Counted from the stretch's first letter, positions 26,219 through 35,834 are shown. The stretch is 64,000 nt of DNA from Kaistella polysaccharea (GCF_020410745.1 NZ_CP084528.1:806001-870000); one strand, 5' to 3'. Numbers and translations are program-made. The notes: generated from the letters alone by a model not told the origin.

Positions 26219-27115
26219 TTATCCGGGAACCGGTAAGGTTACATCATAACCCAAAATGGGTTCATTATCAATCTTAGCCACTTTTGATTTTACAATGAAA
26301 AGAGGAACATCGGTCCCATTAATTATTTTTTTAAAGAAATTTTCACCCATAAAAGATTTCCAGGAATTTTCGTCCTGATCGGCGAGCAATATAATATCGC
26401 TCTCTTCATCCTGTGCTGTTTCTACGATTACGTTGGCACTATCTACGCACAATTTAAATTCCGAAACACAATCTGCTGACTTCAACTGCATCACTTTTCG
26501 CATCTCGATATATGATTTTCGAACCTGCGCGATACCATCGGCATCTGCAACGCCTAATAAATTAATGCCACCCTCGTTTTTTTGAGCCAGTAAGAGGGAC
26601 AGTTCTGCTTTCTGATCCAATTCGTTTTCGACACGTACCGGAAAAAGAATTTTCTTAAATGTAGATTTCTTAAATGTTTCAGGCACTAAAAGAACGGAAC
26701 AGCTCGAGTATTGCAGCACGTTATATGAGTTAGATCCCAAAATAAATTTCTTCACATCCTGTCTGCCAGAGGTTCCCAAAACCACCAAGTCGATATCTTC
26801 ATCATGAATGATCTCGTTAATACTGTCGATGAGACCCTGAGTACTGATGAGGGTTTCGATCTGCAGATTGTATTTTTCCTGAAAAGTTTTTTTTATCTCT
26901 TCCAGTTTTACCTTCGCGAGGTCGATGGATTGCTGTACCGTTTCAGATCCAATAATTTGTTTACCACCACGGTCCACAAGATAATAGGTATGTACAATGT
27001 GGGTAACAATTAATTTTGATTCATGGCGACCTGCCATTTCTGCAGCCAAACGCAAAGCGTTATCAGCTTTCGCAGAAAAATCGGTCGGAACTAATATATT
27101 CTTAATTGTGCTCAT
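26219..27115 (-). CDS. Tandem universal stress protein (UspA family)
   Basis: A 298-residue protein made of two Usp domains. The first (about residues 3-150) keeps the ATP-binding G-x2-G-x9-G(S/T) motif as GTSGRQDVKKFILGSNS. The second (about 155-285) has a degenerate version. Function in stress survival or ATP sensing is general for the family. First gene of the three-gene operon, preceded by a -7 box. Confidence 0.92.
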   Translation of the reverse strand: MSTIKNILVPTDFSAKADNALRLAAEMAGRHESKLIVTHIVHTYYLVDRGGKQIIGSETVQQSIDLAKVKLEEIKKTFQEKYNLQIETLISTQGLIDSINEIIHDEDIDLVVLGTSGRQDVKKFILGSNSYNVLQYSSCSVLLVPETFKKSTFKKILFPVRVENELDQKAELSLLLAQKNEGGINLLGVADADGIAQVRKSYIEMRKVMQLKSADCVSEFKLCVDSANVIVETAQDEESDIILLADQDENSWKSFMGENFFKKIINGTDVPLFIVKSKVAKIDNEPILGYDVTLPVPG

Positions 27116-27140
27116 GTCGGTCGGATTTTATTTGATACTG

Positions 27141-27148
27141 CAAAAATA
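27141..27148 (-). promoter_or_regulatory. -7 box of the Usp operon
   Basis: Minus strand TATTTTTG, an exact TAnnTTTG, 25 nt before the Usp start. No -33 TTG at the right spacing. Confidence 0.45.
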
Positions 27149-27316
27149 CGGCTTACAGGAGCAAAAGTGTGGATAAAAAAAACTGAGTAGTGGTACTAAT
27201 TATCGAATGGGAAGGTGTATTTGATACAATAATTAAATTTTTAAGTACATTTTACACTAAGATTATATAATCGAATATATTATTTAAAACATAAATCAAG
27301 GTTGTGATTGAATTTT

Positions 27317-27324
27317 TACCTTTG
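27317..27324 (+). promoter_or_regulatory. -7 box of the DUF4256 gene
   Basis: TACCTTTG, an exact TAnnTTTG, upstream of both candidate starts (27375, 27408). Confidence 0.45.
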
Positions 27325-27407
27325 AATAGAAATTGAAATTCTTGACGTATTCAATTTTTAAGAAGTCGGATTAAATGCCAATTAAACTTTTAATAAAAAT
27401 CAATAGC

Positions 27408-27956
27408 ATGGCTACAAAAAACACAAATGAAGCGCTTTTTCAAATTTTAGAAGATCGTTTTAACGCAAATATGCATCGACATGAAAATCTGAAGTGGAAA
27501 GAAATTCAGGAAAAACTTACAAAGTATCAAAAGAAGTGCGATTCTCTGCTTCAAATGGAAGAAAGTGGCGGCGAACCCGATGTCGTTGGAATGAATTCGA
27601 AAACAGGTGAATATCTTTTTTATGATTGTTCTGCAGAAAGTCCCAAAGACCGACGAAGTTTTTGCTATGATAAAGCCGCGCTGGAGAAAAGAAAAGAAAA
27701 CAAACCCAAAAATAACGCAGAAGAAGCGGCAAAATCGATGGGAATTGATATTCTAACCGAAGACGAATACCGACATCTACAAACGTTAGGAAATTTCGAT
27801 ACAAAAACATCAAGTTGGCTGAAAACTCCGGAGAAAATCAGGAAATTGGGTGGTGCTATTTTCGGTGATTTTCGCTACGACACCATTTTCATTTATCACA
27901 ACGGAGCAGAATCTTATTACGCATCGAGAGGTTTCCGCGGCGTTTTGCGGGTTTAA
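27408..27956 (+). CDS. DUF4256 family protein
   Basis: From the ATG at 27408 this is a 182-residue soluble protein that spans the whole DUF4256 family. Marker blocks are LEDRFNANMHRHENLKW, EPDVVG, YLFYDCSAESPKDRRS and the C-terminal IFGDFRYDTIFIYHNGAESYYASRGFRG. The biochemical role is unknown. The longer start at 27375 adds 11 residues not expected in the family. Ends before a clear terminator. Confidence 0.88.
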   Translation: MATKNTNEALFQILEDRFNANMHRHENLKWKEIQEKLTKYQKKCDSLLQMEESGGEPDVVGMNSKTGEYLFYDCSAESPKDRRSFCYDKAALEKRKENKPKNNAEEAAKSMGIDILTEDEYRHLQTLGNFDTKTSSWLKTPEKIRKLGGAIFGDFRYDTIFIYHNGAESYYASRGFRGVLRV

Positions 27957-28025
27957 ATTCATGAAATATGGTTTATTTTATACTCCCGTTTTCGGAAATA
28001 TAAACTCAACATCTATCTAAAAACG

Positions 28026-28066
28026 AAATGGTTCCTAAAATATAATTTAAGGAACCATTTTTTATT
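28026..28066 (+). terminator. Terminator after the DUF4256 gene
   Basis: AAATGGTTCCT (28026-28036) pairs with AGGAACCATTT (28050-28060), T-rich tail. It also faces the end of the minus-strand flavoprotein gene. Confidence 0.85.
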
Positions 28067-28084
28067 GTTCGAGGAAAAAACATT

Positions 28085-28600
28085 CTAAATGTTCAGTCCA
28101 CCTTCAATGCCGCCATCTTCAGTTTTACTACCTGTAACTGCGGCAAAGACCATCTTCGCCATGGCAAAAACTTTATTATCCTTCGTTTCATAATAGTAAC
28201 CGTCCTGCGCTTTTACGCCAATGAGGGTAACTTTTGGATCATCTTTTACGTCAAACCAAGCATTGGCAAAATCGGACCAATACTTGTCGATAAGGATTTT
28301 ATCAGTAGTGATTTTTGCGGAACCTTTTACAAATACATATTCGTAAGAAGAATTGTTCATGAAATACAACTGCACCGCTGAATCTTGCATGATGTGCTCG
28401 TTGTGCTCACTTTCTGAAGAGCTGATAAACCACAAAACGCCGTCCTCATCTACTTCCTGCAAACTCATGGGAACGCTGTGCGCATCATTTCCTATTTTCG
28501 TGGTAAAGAAGCATGTTCTGGCTTCTTCAGCTAACTCTTTTATTTTCTTAATGGCCGAATTGCCAGATAAATCCTGATGTGGTGATTGTGCCTGTCCCAT
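28085..28600 (-). CDS. Pyridoxamine 5'-phosphate oxidase-like (general stress protein 26) family
   Basis: A 171-residue split-barrel flavin- or F420-binding type protein. The core runs from AIKKIKELAEEARTCFFTT through VPMSLQEVDEDGVLWFISS and VQLYFMNN to the YVFVKGSAKIT strand. This matches the Gsp26/YdaG-like branch of the PNPOx fold, common in Bacteroidota. It probably binds FMN and has a stress-linked role; no activity can be assigned. Monocistronic. Confidence 0.88.
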   Translation of the reverse strand: MGQAQSPHQDLSGNSAIKKIKELAEEARTCFFTTKIGNDAHSVPMSLQEVDEDGVLWFISSSESEHNEHIMQDSAVQLYFMNNSSYEYVFVKGSAKITTDKILIDKYWSDFANAWFDVKDDPKVTLIGVKAQDGYYYETKDNKVFAMAKMVFAAVTGSKTEDGGIEGGLNI

Positions 28601-28791
28601 AATTTTAAATTTAAATTAATAATGTTTGTGTTCTGTAAAGTGCAAGATTTTCTTTGATTTGGAATAATAAGAAAATGACTTCTAAAAGTGGCATCAAGTT
28701 TTAGTCCAAGCACCTAGCAGTTTCAAACATTTATAAGAGTTTAATACTATTTGTACAGAAATTATAAAAGATTTACGTTTCGGGAAAAGAA

Positions 28792-29238
28792 TTAATCAAT
28801 AATGCTAAGCGTTTTTTCATCTTCTTTACCCTCGTAAAATTTATCCAAAGCGCTGCTGAAAATCCTAAATTTTTCTGTTGAAAAAATCTTTTCATTTCTT
28901 GAAACAGTAAAACTGAATAAAGTAAGACAGGATTTAAATTTCATAAAATCCGGATACCCAAAAATCTCTTCCGCCGATTTTCCCTGAACGTCATGGACCA
29001 ATATTGAAGTCAGTGTGATCAATCTTTCACCCAAAACTTCATGCTGAAGGTAAGCCTCTGCCTCTTCTACAGTCTCAATTTCAAATTTTCGTGCAATGTC
29101 CGTTTTGCCCAAACCTTTAATCTGGGGGAAAATATACCACATCCAATGCGTGGTTTTTTTTCCATTTTTCATTTCCTGCATGGCGTCATCGTAGGAATTT
29201 TCCTGTGCTAAAAGGAAACGGTCTAAATTTTCTTTCAT
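28792..29238 (-). CDS. DUF1810 family protein
   Basis: A 148-residue protein covering the entire DUF1810 family, which normally begins with (D)LxRFLxAQ; here MKENLDRFLLAQENSYDDAM. Further blocks are KTTHWMWYIFPQIKGLG, LGERLITL and DFMKFKSCLTLF. ATG at 29238 is chosen because the frame upstream to 29322 adds 28 residues outside the family. Function unproven. Single gene. Confidence 0.9.
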   Translation of the reverse strand: MKENLDRFLLAQENSYDDAMQEMKNGKKTTHWMWYIFPQIKGLGKTDIARKFEIETVEEAEAYLQHEVLGERLITLTSILVHDVQGKSAEEIFGYPDFMKFKSCLTLFSFTVSRNEKIFSTEKFRIFSSALDKFYEGKEDEKTLSIID

Positions 29239-29431
29239 TTTGAATTTTAAGTTTAAAAATGATGTTTGAAACTCCTCTGAAATATTACTAAATATAGGGT
29301 GCTTTTCTTTAATAAATATCAATATTTCTACTACATATTTTTAAAAATAATAAGATATTAAGATTTTAAAATTAGTAAATTCTCTATAATATTTCTGTGC
29401 GAATTTGGTTAGAGAACCGAGCGGTAATGGT

Positions 29432-29439
29432 TATCTTTG
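29432..29439 (+). promoter_or_regulatory. -7 box before the 327-aa gene
   Basis: TATCTTTG, an exact TAnnTTTG, 32 nt before the ATG. A TTTGG at 29404 could be the -33 element, but the spacing (24) is slightly long. Confidence 0.45.
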
Positions 29440-29471
29440 CAAAAATTTCGAAATAAAAATTCTACTAATAG

Positions 29472-30455
29472 ATGTCGCTATCCCTTTTTAATCCTTTCAA
29501 GGATATGATTTTCGATGAACAGTTCTGTTTTCTTACGGGAGATTTAACTACCGAAAAAATGACCGTTTACCCGCAGTGGTTGATGAACCATTTTAAATTT
29601 GGAAAAGATAGAATTGAAATGATGGATAAATCAAAATCTTATCATTATGAAAATCTTCAGTTGCCGTGTTCACCCCGCGTGAAAAAAGCTTTTGAAGCGT
29701 TAGAAGAAGAGGTACAAAAAGCCTACGAAAAGGGGTACGAAGGAATGGCTGCCCTTGATGAACAAATCCTCTTTCTATGGTCCGGTAGAATGGTGTACGG
29801 AATGTTATATTACGAAATGCAGTACGAATATGGAAGATTGATGAAACGGGGCGAAAATTTTGATTTGTCAGCGGCGCTTCGGGAGCGATTTGGCAATTTT
29901 CATCTCATGATGCAGTCTATCGTGGAACCGGTTTCTTTTGTAGGAAAAAAACCGTGGAGCATTGCTGTATTTCCTCTGAAGTATTCTGAAGATATTTTCA
30001 GTTACCGCGACGATACCATCAATTTATTGTTCCAGTTTGGAGTCAACGGCTTTGGTTTTATTGCTTGTCTTCAGGATAACGGCATCATCGGAGAAAAAAA
30101 CAAAGATATTCTGGAAAAAATGCACGGTCATGTTTTGCACCCGCTTCAGTTTGAGGAACTCTTTGCGAGATTTCATTACTCCGATTATATATTGCAGTAC
30201 AAAGCAGAATATAAAATTGAAGAGCGCGCGAATGCCATTACGATAGAGGCAATTCCTATTGTGGCCACTGCAGAACGACCTGTTTTCGGATTTTGGGACG
30301 AAGACATCTTTGCCCAACTTCTGTCGAATTATTGGTCGGTATACGGAATTCAGAGAGAAGACATTTTGAAGTTTCAAAAACCACCGCTCAGCTTTTTAGA
30401 AAACCCTTATTCAAAGGATTTTATTCTTCCGGAAAATATCGATTTGCCATTTTAA
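29472..30455 (+). CDS. Hypothetical protein, 327 aa
   Basis: A soluble 327-residue protein of unknown function, without signal peptide or TM helix. It is rich in aromatic residues, with RMVYGMLYYEMQYEYGRLMKRG near 104 and FGFWDEDIFAQLLSNYWSVYG near 270. No catalytic signature or known fold was recognised. It has its own -7 box. The coding call rests on length, good codon use and the promoter. Confidence 0.75.
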   Translation: MSLSLFNPFKDMIFDEQFCFLTGDLTTEKMTVYPQWLMNHFKFGKDRIEMMDKSKSYHYENLQLPCSPRVKKAFEALEEEVQKAYEKGYEGMAALDEQILFLWSGRMVYGMLYYEMQYEYGRLMKRGENFDLSAALRERFGNFHLMMQSIVEPVSFVGKKPWSIAVFPLKYSEDIFSYRDDTINLLFQFGVNGFGFIACLQDNGIIGEKNKDILEKMHGHVLHPLQFEELFARFHYSDYILQYKAEYKIEERANAITIEAIPIVATAERPVFGFWDEDIFAQLLSNYWSVYGIQREDILKFQKPPLSFLENPYSKDFILPENIDLPF

Positions 30456-30559
30456 CTGAAGACGTGAAAATGTTGTGTCAACGTTGGACTTTCCTTTAAA
30501 TATAAGGGTTAAAGAGTAGAGAAAAATTTTAAAATTCAGAGAAAGTCAAACTGTACCTT

Positions 30560-31603
30560 CTAATTTTCTTCGGATTGATTCGCCTGCTTTTCTACATACA
30601 ATTTATTGACGAGTGTCATCACAATGGCAACAAGAGGTGTAGCCAGTAATACCCCCCAAAATCCCGCAATGACACCCATTGCAACCTGTCCGAAAACCAG
30701 TAAAGCTGGTGGAACACTCACCATTTTTTTCTGAATTAAAGGTTGTGTGACCGCACTCTGTACGATCTGAATTACAGTATAAAGTCCCACGACGAGTAGT
30801 GCGGTATTCGTGTCCTGCATTAACGCTAACAATGCTGCCGGAATCAGGGCAATCAATGGCCCAAAATTCGGAATAAAATTTAATAAACCTGCGACTAGCG
30901 CTAAAGTTAAAACCAGTGGCATTCCCAGAATCCAAAGCCCTAAACCTGTTAAAACCGCAATGAAAAAGAACCCAAAAATTTGACCTTTTAACCAATTTTT
31001 CAGCACTTGATGCAGCTCATCCCATAAATTTTCTGCAGTTTCTTTCCCTTTCGTTGGAACGAGATGAATGACTCCTTTTCGATAAACTTTTGGACTTGCG
31101 GTAAAAAACAGACCCAACAAAACGACAATATAAAGATCACTTAATATCCCAAAAGTGGAGGAAAAGAAAGATTTTATGGTAGAACCGGCTTTTCCGGAAT
31201 TCAGAGAGTTGGCCGAATAATTAAGAATTTTTTCACCCAACGGTTTTTCTGAAAGCCAACTTTTCGCATGTTCTAGGGTCTGCGGAAGTTTATCGGAAAG
31301 TTCGTCAACTTGAGAATTTAAACGCGCACCAACGAACCAAAAGAAAAGTCCGACAATCAGTATATTAAGCGTCACCGAAAGAATAAGCGCGTACGGAGAA
31401 CCTATCTTCAACTTCTCCTTAAAAAAATCTGCACAGCCGTGAAAATAAATACTCATGAGTACGCCCGCAAGAACTAAAAGCAGAAGATTTAAAAGGGTCC
31501 CGAATAAATAAGCGACCAAAACAATCACGAGTAGAATTCCGCCCGCAATCCAAATTTTATTTTGGAAATCACTATTTTTTGAAGGAGTAGAATGTTGATC
31601 CAT
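30560..31603 (-). CDS. AI-2E family transporter (PerM/YhhQ-like exporter)
   Basis: A 347-residue membrane protein with about 7-8 TM helices and the central soluble loop typical of the AI-2E transporter family. Conserved stretches are LGLWILGMPLVLTLALVAGLLNFIPNFGPLIALIPA near 230-262 and VMTLVNKLYV near the end. Members export diverse solutes (autoinducer-2, Na+/H+); the substrate here is unknown. The gene stands alone. Confidence 0.9.
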   Translation of the reverse strand: MDQHSTPSKNSDFQNKIWIAGGILLVIVLVAYLFGTLLNLLLLVLAGVLMSIYFHGCADFFKEKLKIGSPYALILSVTLNILIVGLFFWFVGARLNSQVDELSDKLPQTLEHAKSWLSEKPLGEKILNYSANSLNSGKAGSTIKSFFSSTFGILSDLYIVVLLGLFFTASPKVYRKGVIHLVPTKGKETAENLWDELHQVLKNWLKGQIFGFFFIAVLTGLGLWILGMPLVLTLALVAGLLNFIPNFGPLIALIPAALLALMQDTNTALLVVGLYTVIQIVQSAVTQPLIQKKMVSVPPALLVFGQVAMGVIAGFWGVLLATPLVAIVMTLVNKLYVEKQANQSEEN

Positions 31604-31826
31604 TTAACTTTTAATTTTACTTTTAATGCTAGTAAAGTTAGAAACCACTATCGTAAAGGTAGAATATTTGAAATATATGGCAATATTAAAAATGAAATTT
31701 TAGATGTGATTTCAAACTTATTTCGTGTATTAAATAAGGAGAAGAAACAGTAATCAATAAGCATTAAATCGAAATTAATAGTGAAATTAGACGTAATATC
31801 TAAAGGTAATTTCCCATAATACGCAA

Positions 31827-32270
31827 TCATATTCTACCAAAGTAAAGCGTTTTTCCGATCCAGGTCCATTTCCAAAAACCGCGAACACAAAGACGACTAC
31901 CCTCTTTAATTTCAACGTTGGCATCCCAGATTCTTCCGCTCGAGCCATCATAAATTTTACCATTTTCATACCGCTGGTTTTCTGTATTGAAGTGCAAACC
32001 TTCCAGAATATCCATCCCGATAATCTTTCTGTGGCGCAAATTGATATCAGGATTGTAAATATCTACACGGGAGTTCAATGGCGAACCGCCTCCCAGTCTT
32101 TCATCAAACCAAATTACCTTCGCCCTGAAAGCGTTTCCTTCCTTATAAACATTCACTTCAACACTTTTATCAGTGGCCATCCATTTCCCCAGAATCTCAT
32201 CTTTCGTATTCTGGCAGAAGACATTCAGAAAAGCAGAAAACATTAATATTACAGATAATTTAATGCGCAT
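31827..32270 (-). CDS. DUF2147 family secreted protein
   Basis: From the ATG at 32270 it encodes 147 residues with a signal peptide (MRIKLSVILMFSAFLNVFC) and a DUF2147 barrel: DEILGKWMATDKSVEVNVYK, FRAKVIWFDE, IIGMDILEGL, GKIYDGSSGRIWDANVEI and LCVRGFWKWTWIGKTLYF. The family is periplasmic and of unknown role. The longer frame start at 32297 would reach into the PAP2 gene. It follows PAP2 and probably shares its transcript. It could also be outer-membrane attached through the Cys. Confidence 0.88.
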   Translation of the reverse strand: MRIKLSVILMFSAFLNVFCQNTKDEILGKWMATDKSVEVNVYKEGNAFRAKVIWFDERLGGGSPLNSRVDIYNPDINLRHRKIIGMDILEGLHFNTENQRYENGKIYDGSSGRIWDANVEIKEGSRLCVRGFWKWTWIGKTLYFGRI

Positions 32271-32280
32271 TTTTGGTTGA

Positions 32281-33042
32281 TCAAAAATTATAAACATAGA
32301 CCAAACCGGCCTTGTGATTCATATACATGGGCGTGAGCGTAAAATTCCAGCCTTTTTTAAGAAATACCTTATCGTATAATAAGTAAGAAAGCTTCGCTGA
32401 AGCGATCCCAATTCCAGCACCTGCAACCACATCTCCCAGCCAATGTTTGTTATTATACATTCTTAAAACTCCCGTTGCTGTTGCAACCGCATAACCTGCA
32501 TAACCAATCCAAGGCGAGGACTCTTTATATTCCTGCCGTAGAAATTCAGCCGAGGCAAAAGCAATTGCGGTATGACCTGACGGGAAAGAATTAAAACCTG
32601 AATGATCCGGTCGTTCTTCTTTGGTAATTTTCTTTAGAGGAAAAACAAAGGCGGTCGTAATGGCGATGGTGCTGCCGTAAATTAAAGCAGCATCTTTCCA
32701 GTTGTGTTTCCCTTCTACTCCAAAAGCGTTTAAGGCAAAAACCGCAACTCCCGGCGAAAACTGCGTGAAATCATCATAGTTGGAATGAAATAAGGGATGA
32801 TCTTCCTGAAGTTCATCTTTTGTGCTTTGATTCAATTTCGGACTTGCCAGAGAAATAAATCCATAAGTAACCATAGCGGCTGGAATGATAAACTGTTTTA
32901 CTTTTATTTGAGTTTCAGGCAATCTTGCAACTTCCTGCAAAGAATCCTTCTGCGCAAAGCCATATTGAAAACTAAAGAAAAACAAGCATAAAAAAAACTT
33001 TACAATCGGTGCTACCCTATTTCTCTTAAAAATTACTTTCAT
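32281..33042 (-). CDS. PAP2-type membrane phosphatase
   Basis: A 253-residue lipid phosphatase with signal/TM start and the full three-part PAP2 active site: K-x6-R-P (KKITKEERP), PSGHT and R-x5-H-x3-D (RMYNNKHWLGD). Such enzymes remove phosphate from undecaprenyl-PP, lipid A or phosphatidate. It lies behind the PepSY-like gene and a terminator, near a two-component system, hinting at envelope remodelling (inference). The start of DUF2147 follows by 10 bp. Confidence 0.92.
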   Translation of the reverse strand: MKVIFKRNRVAPIVKFFLCLFFFSFQYGFAQKDSLQEVARLPETQIKVKQFIIPAAMVTYGFISLASPKLNQSTKDELQEDHPLFHSNYDDFTQFSPGVAVFALNAFGVEGKHNWKDAALIYGSTIAITTAFVFPLKKITKEERPDHSGFNSFPSGHTAIAFASAEFLRQEYKESSPWIGYAGYAVATATGVLRMYNNKHWLGDVVAGAGIGIASAKLSYLLYDKVFLKKGWNFTLTPMYMNHKAGLVYVYNF

Positions 33043-33061
33043 CAGAAATGAATTAAAAATT

Positions 33062-33094
33062 AAAAAAAGGCAATCAGAATTATTGATTGCCTTT
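33062..33094 (-). terminator. Terminator after the PepSY-like gene
   Basis: AAAGGCAATCA (33066-33076) pairs with TGATTGCCTTT (33084-33094). Read on the minus strand the stem is followed by a T run (33068-33062). Confidence 0.85.
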
Positions 33095-33102
33095 AGATTT
33101 TA

Positions 33103-33543
33103 TTAGTCTTTTTCAACTTTTAAAGTTTGGAAATTTCCATTATGATCAAACAGAAGATCGCCTTTTTTAACTTCGGCTTCATAGATTACAGAGCCGTCTG
33201 CTTTTACGATTTTTGCAGCTTCCTTAATGGTTCCGTATTTTTTTTGAGCAACATAAGAAACTACATTTTTAGGCAATTCTGTAACTTTTAAAGAAGTTTC
33301 AGTTTCCTCTTTCATCCCTTTTGCATTGTACGTAACCGACACATCCTGGTTATTTAGTTTGAATTCTGCTTCATACGTTCCGTGTTCATCGTCCCATTTC
33401 ACTTTGTTTACTTTCGGATAATCCTTTTTAAATGCATTCTTGACTGCTACAGGAACTTCATCTCCTTTTGTCATTTGCTGTGCCGTGATTGTTCCTGCTC
33501 CGAGTGCGAAAATAATTGATAATACAATTGCTGACTTTTTCAT
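33103..33543 (-). CDS. PepSY-like (DUF2874-type) periplasmic protein
   Basis: A 146-residue exported protein with signal peptide (about residues 1-21) and two PepSY-like repeats: VPVAVKNAFKKDYPKVNKVKWDDEHGTYEAEF and LPKNVVSYVAQKKYGTIKEAAKIVKADGSVIYEAEV. This is the putative beta-lactamase-inhibitor-like PepSY family, abundant in Bacteroidota. It lies directly downstream of an OmpR/HK pair, a frequent arrangement, and is probably their target (inference). Confidence 0.9.
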   Translation of the reverse strand: MKKSAIVLSIIFALGAGTITAQQMTKGDEVPVAVKNAFKKDYPKVNKVKWDDEHGTYEAEFKLNNQDVSVTYNAKGMKEETETSLKVTELPKNVVSYVAQKKYGTIKEAAKIVKADGSVIYEAEVKKGDLLFDHNGNFQTLKVEKD

Positions 33544-33704
33544 AATAATAAATTTTATAGATTAGGATTGAACTTCCGTCAATCTCTACTACAAAATTGC
33601 CGTGCTAATCTGTGGAGATTCTGAATTTATTAGAGATAAAAAATATTTAACATTTATTTGTGATGCTACTTAATGAGATAGGTGATGTATCATGCATTAC
33701 TATT

Positions 33705-34958
33705 TTAGTTTCTTTTAACCCTAAAATAATGTCTGTTTTCTCTGAAAAAATAATCTAGATTTAAATCGAAAGACCGCGCAATTTGTTTTGCAATTTCTAA
33801 ACCTAAACCCGTACTGTTTTCCTGACTGTTCTGGCGTTGAAATCTTTTAAATAATTTTTTCTCGTCTAAAGCACGATGTTCTGCCAGATTAGAAATTACA
33901 AATTCATCTTTATTAAAGTTAAGTTCGATTGTACTGCCAACCGGAGCATATTTTAAAGCATTCAGCATTAAATTTCCGACCAGAATTTCCGCCAAACTGA
34001 AATCCATAATAACTAGAAATGGCGTAGACCAATTGGTTTCTAACTGAAGATTTCTAAATTTAATCTGTTCCTGATAATTCCTTAAAAACTGGTCAGCAAT
34101 CTGATTGAGATTCACTTCCTGAATATTATTAAACTGTTTATTTTCAATTTTAGAAAGTAAGAGCAGTGATTTATTTAACCGTGTCATTCGGGAATTCGCG
34201 AGCGAGATATCATTCAGAATCTCTGACTGTTGCTCCGAAATCGGTTCCGTCTGCCAAAACAGTTCGATATTGTTCTGAACAATCGCCAAGGGAGTTTGAA
34301 GTTCATGAGATGCATTTTCTGTAAATTCTTTTTGCGCCTGATACACTTTCATATTCGTGGCAGAAAGTTTATTTAAAGAATCATTTAAATCACTCAATTC
34401 ATCGATTCTGGTTTTTTCTAAATGGAGACTTTCGGTATCATCAACTCTGAAATTTTTAAGTTGATCTAAAGTTTCATAAAAAGGTTTCCAGATGTTTTTT
34501 TTAATTATTGAATTGATGAAAAGTAAAGTTAAAGTGAGCAAGCCAAACATCGACAGTAAAAGATAAAGAATGCTCTTCAAAAGATCTTCTGTTTCAACCA
34601 GCGATTCGGAAATCTTTACATTATAGAAAGAGGATGAGGTTTTTAAAGGAAACTGCAGCACGCGGAAAGATTCTGTTTCTTTCTCCTCTTTATTGTAAAT
34701 ATTTTCAGTAGAAATTCTCTCCTCAACTTGATGAACAGGATCTTTCTCGATTGTAATTCCTTCCTGAAAACTGATCACGTTTCCATTCGTTAAATTTTCT
34801 AACTTTTCTGTAATTACGCTTTGACGGTCTTTTAAATGCTCATCAATATTATGCGTTAAAACATTTTGGATGACCAAATAAAAAACGGGAATTGAAATAA
34901 GCATCACCAAAAGAGTAACACCTATATACCGCAGGGAAATGTAATGCGTCAGTTTCAT
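33705..34958 (-). CDS. OmpR-partner sensor histidine kinase
   Basis: A 417-residue kinase with TM helices at about residues 10-33 and 130-152 and a sensor loop of about 95 residues between. HisKA has acceptor His218 in ENASHELQTPLAIV. HATPase_c carries VGNLMLNALKYAP (N box) and STGLGLEIAKQIA (G2); the G1 box is degenerate (VISNLAE instead of DxGxG), as seen in several flavobacterial kinases. The cognate regulator gene lies 82 bp upstream on the same strand. Confidence 0.92.
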   Translation of the reverse strand: MKLTHYISLRYIGVTLLVMLISIPVFYLVIQNVLTHNIDEHLKDRQSVITEKLENLTNGNVISFQEGITIEKDPVHQVEERISTENIYNKEEKETESFRVLQFPLKTSSSFYNVKISESLVETEDLLKSILYLLLSMFGLLTLTLLFINSIIKKNIWKPFYETLDQLKNFRVDDTESLHLEKTRIDELSDLNDSLNKLSATNMKVYQAQKEFTENASHELQTPLAIVQNNIELFWQTEPISEQQSEILNDISLANSRMTRLNKSLLLLSKIENKQFNNIQEVNLNQIADQFLRNYQEQIKFRNLQLETNWSTPFLVIMDFSLAEILVGNLMLNALKYAPVGSTIELNFNKDEFVISNLAEHRALDEKKLFKRFQRQNSQENSTGLGLEIAKQIARSFDLNLDYFFRENRHYFRVKRN

Positions 34959-35040
34959 ACGGAGTTTTTTATTGTTTTTAAGGTCATATTTTATCGCCTA
35001 TTTTTATAGCTTTTTTATTTACAAAAGGTCAATCGCGATT

Positions 35041-35718
35041 TCATTTCGCTTCAATTTTATAGCCCATTCCGTAAACTGATTTTATACAATCCTGCGCACC
35101 AACGGAAGTCAGTTTTTTCTTAATGTTTTTGATATGTGCATAGAGAAAATCAAAATTGTCGAAATATTCGATATTGTCTTCTGCGATGTGTTCTGCAATG
35201 GCGTTCTTGGAAACGATCTTATTCTTATTAACGGCGAGATAAAGGAGAATATCATACTCTTTTCGTGTAAAATCGATGGGTATATTTTTAAAGGAAATAA
35301 TTTTCGAATCAGCATCAATTGCCAAATCATTAATTTCAATTACTGAACTTCCTTTAAATTGTCGCCGTCGAATAACCGAAGAAATCCTAGCACCCAATTC
35401 TGAGAGGTGAAAAGGTTTGGGTAAGTAATCATCAGCACCGAGATTCAGGCCTGTAATTTTATCATCTAAAGAATTTTTTGCAGAAATAATAATCACGCCG
35501 TCGGCTTTTTTCTCGTTTTTTAATAATTGTAAAAGATGAAGACCGTTTCCATCGGGTAAAGTAATGTCGAGAAGAATACAATCGTAGTCGAACAATTCCA
35601 GTTTCTCTTTGGCGCTTTCAAAGTTTTCGGCAAGTTCACAAGTGTACTTCTCGTTCTTTAAATAAGATAAGATGCTTTTGCTGAGTTGCTTTTCGTCTTC
35701 GACGAGTAAAATTTTCAT
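35041..35718 (-). CDS. OmpR/PhoB-family response regulator
   Basis: A 225-residue regulator: receiver domain (acidic pair E7-D8, acceptor Asp51 in ILLDITLPDG, KPFHLSELGARI) followed by a winged-helix DNA-binding domain (FTRKEYDILLYLAVNKNKIVSK ... YAHIKNIKKKL ... VYGMGYKIE). It precedes its kinase in an operon that likely controls the PepSY-like, PAP2 and DUF2147 genes downstream. Confidence 0.95.
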   Translation of the reverse strand: MKILLVEDEKQLSKSILSYLKNEKYTCELAENFESAKEKLELFDYDCILLDITLPDGNGLHLLQLLKNEKKADGVIIISAKNSLDDKITGLNLGADDYLPKPFHLSELGARISSVIRRRQFKGSSVIEINDLAIDADSKIISFKNIPIDFTRKEYDILLYLAVNKNKIVSKNAIAEHIAEDNIEYFDNFDFLYAHIKNIKKKLTSVGAQDCIKSVYGMGYKIEAK

Positions 35719-35834
35719 TGAAATTTTTTAGAAAAGTAAATTTAAATACTGAATTAAAACTGAATTTTATTTTTAAAGATGCAAACTTTAAAGGACGTAA
35801 AAATATTAATAAATTACACCAGCAGAAAAATTCC

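Noticed and set aside
30603-30995. 130-residue minus-strand frame within the AI-2E gene
   Set aside because: Same strand, other frame, Cys/Gly/Arg-rich composition; shadow of the transporter gene.
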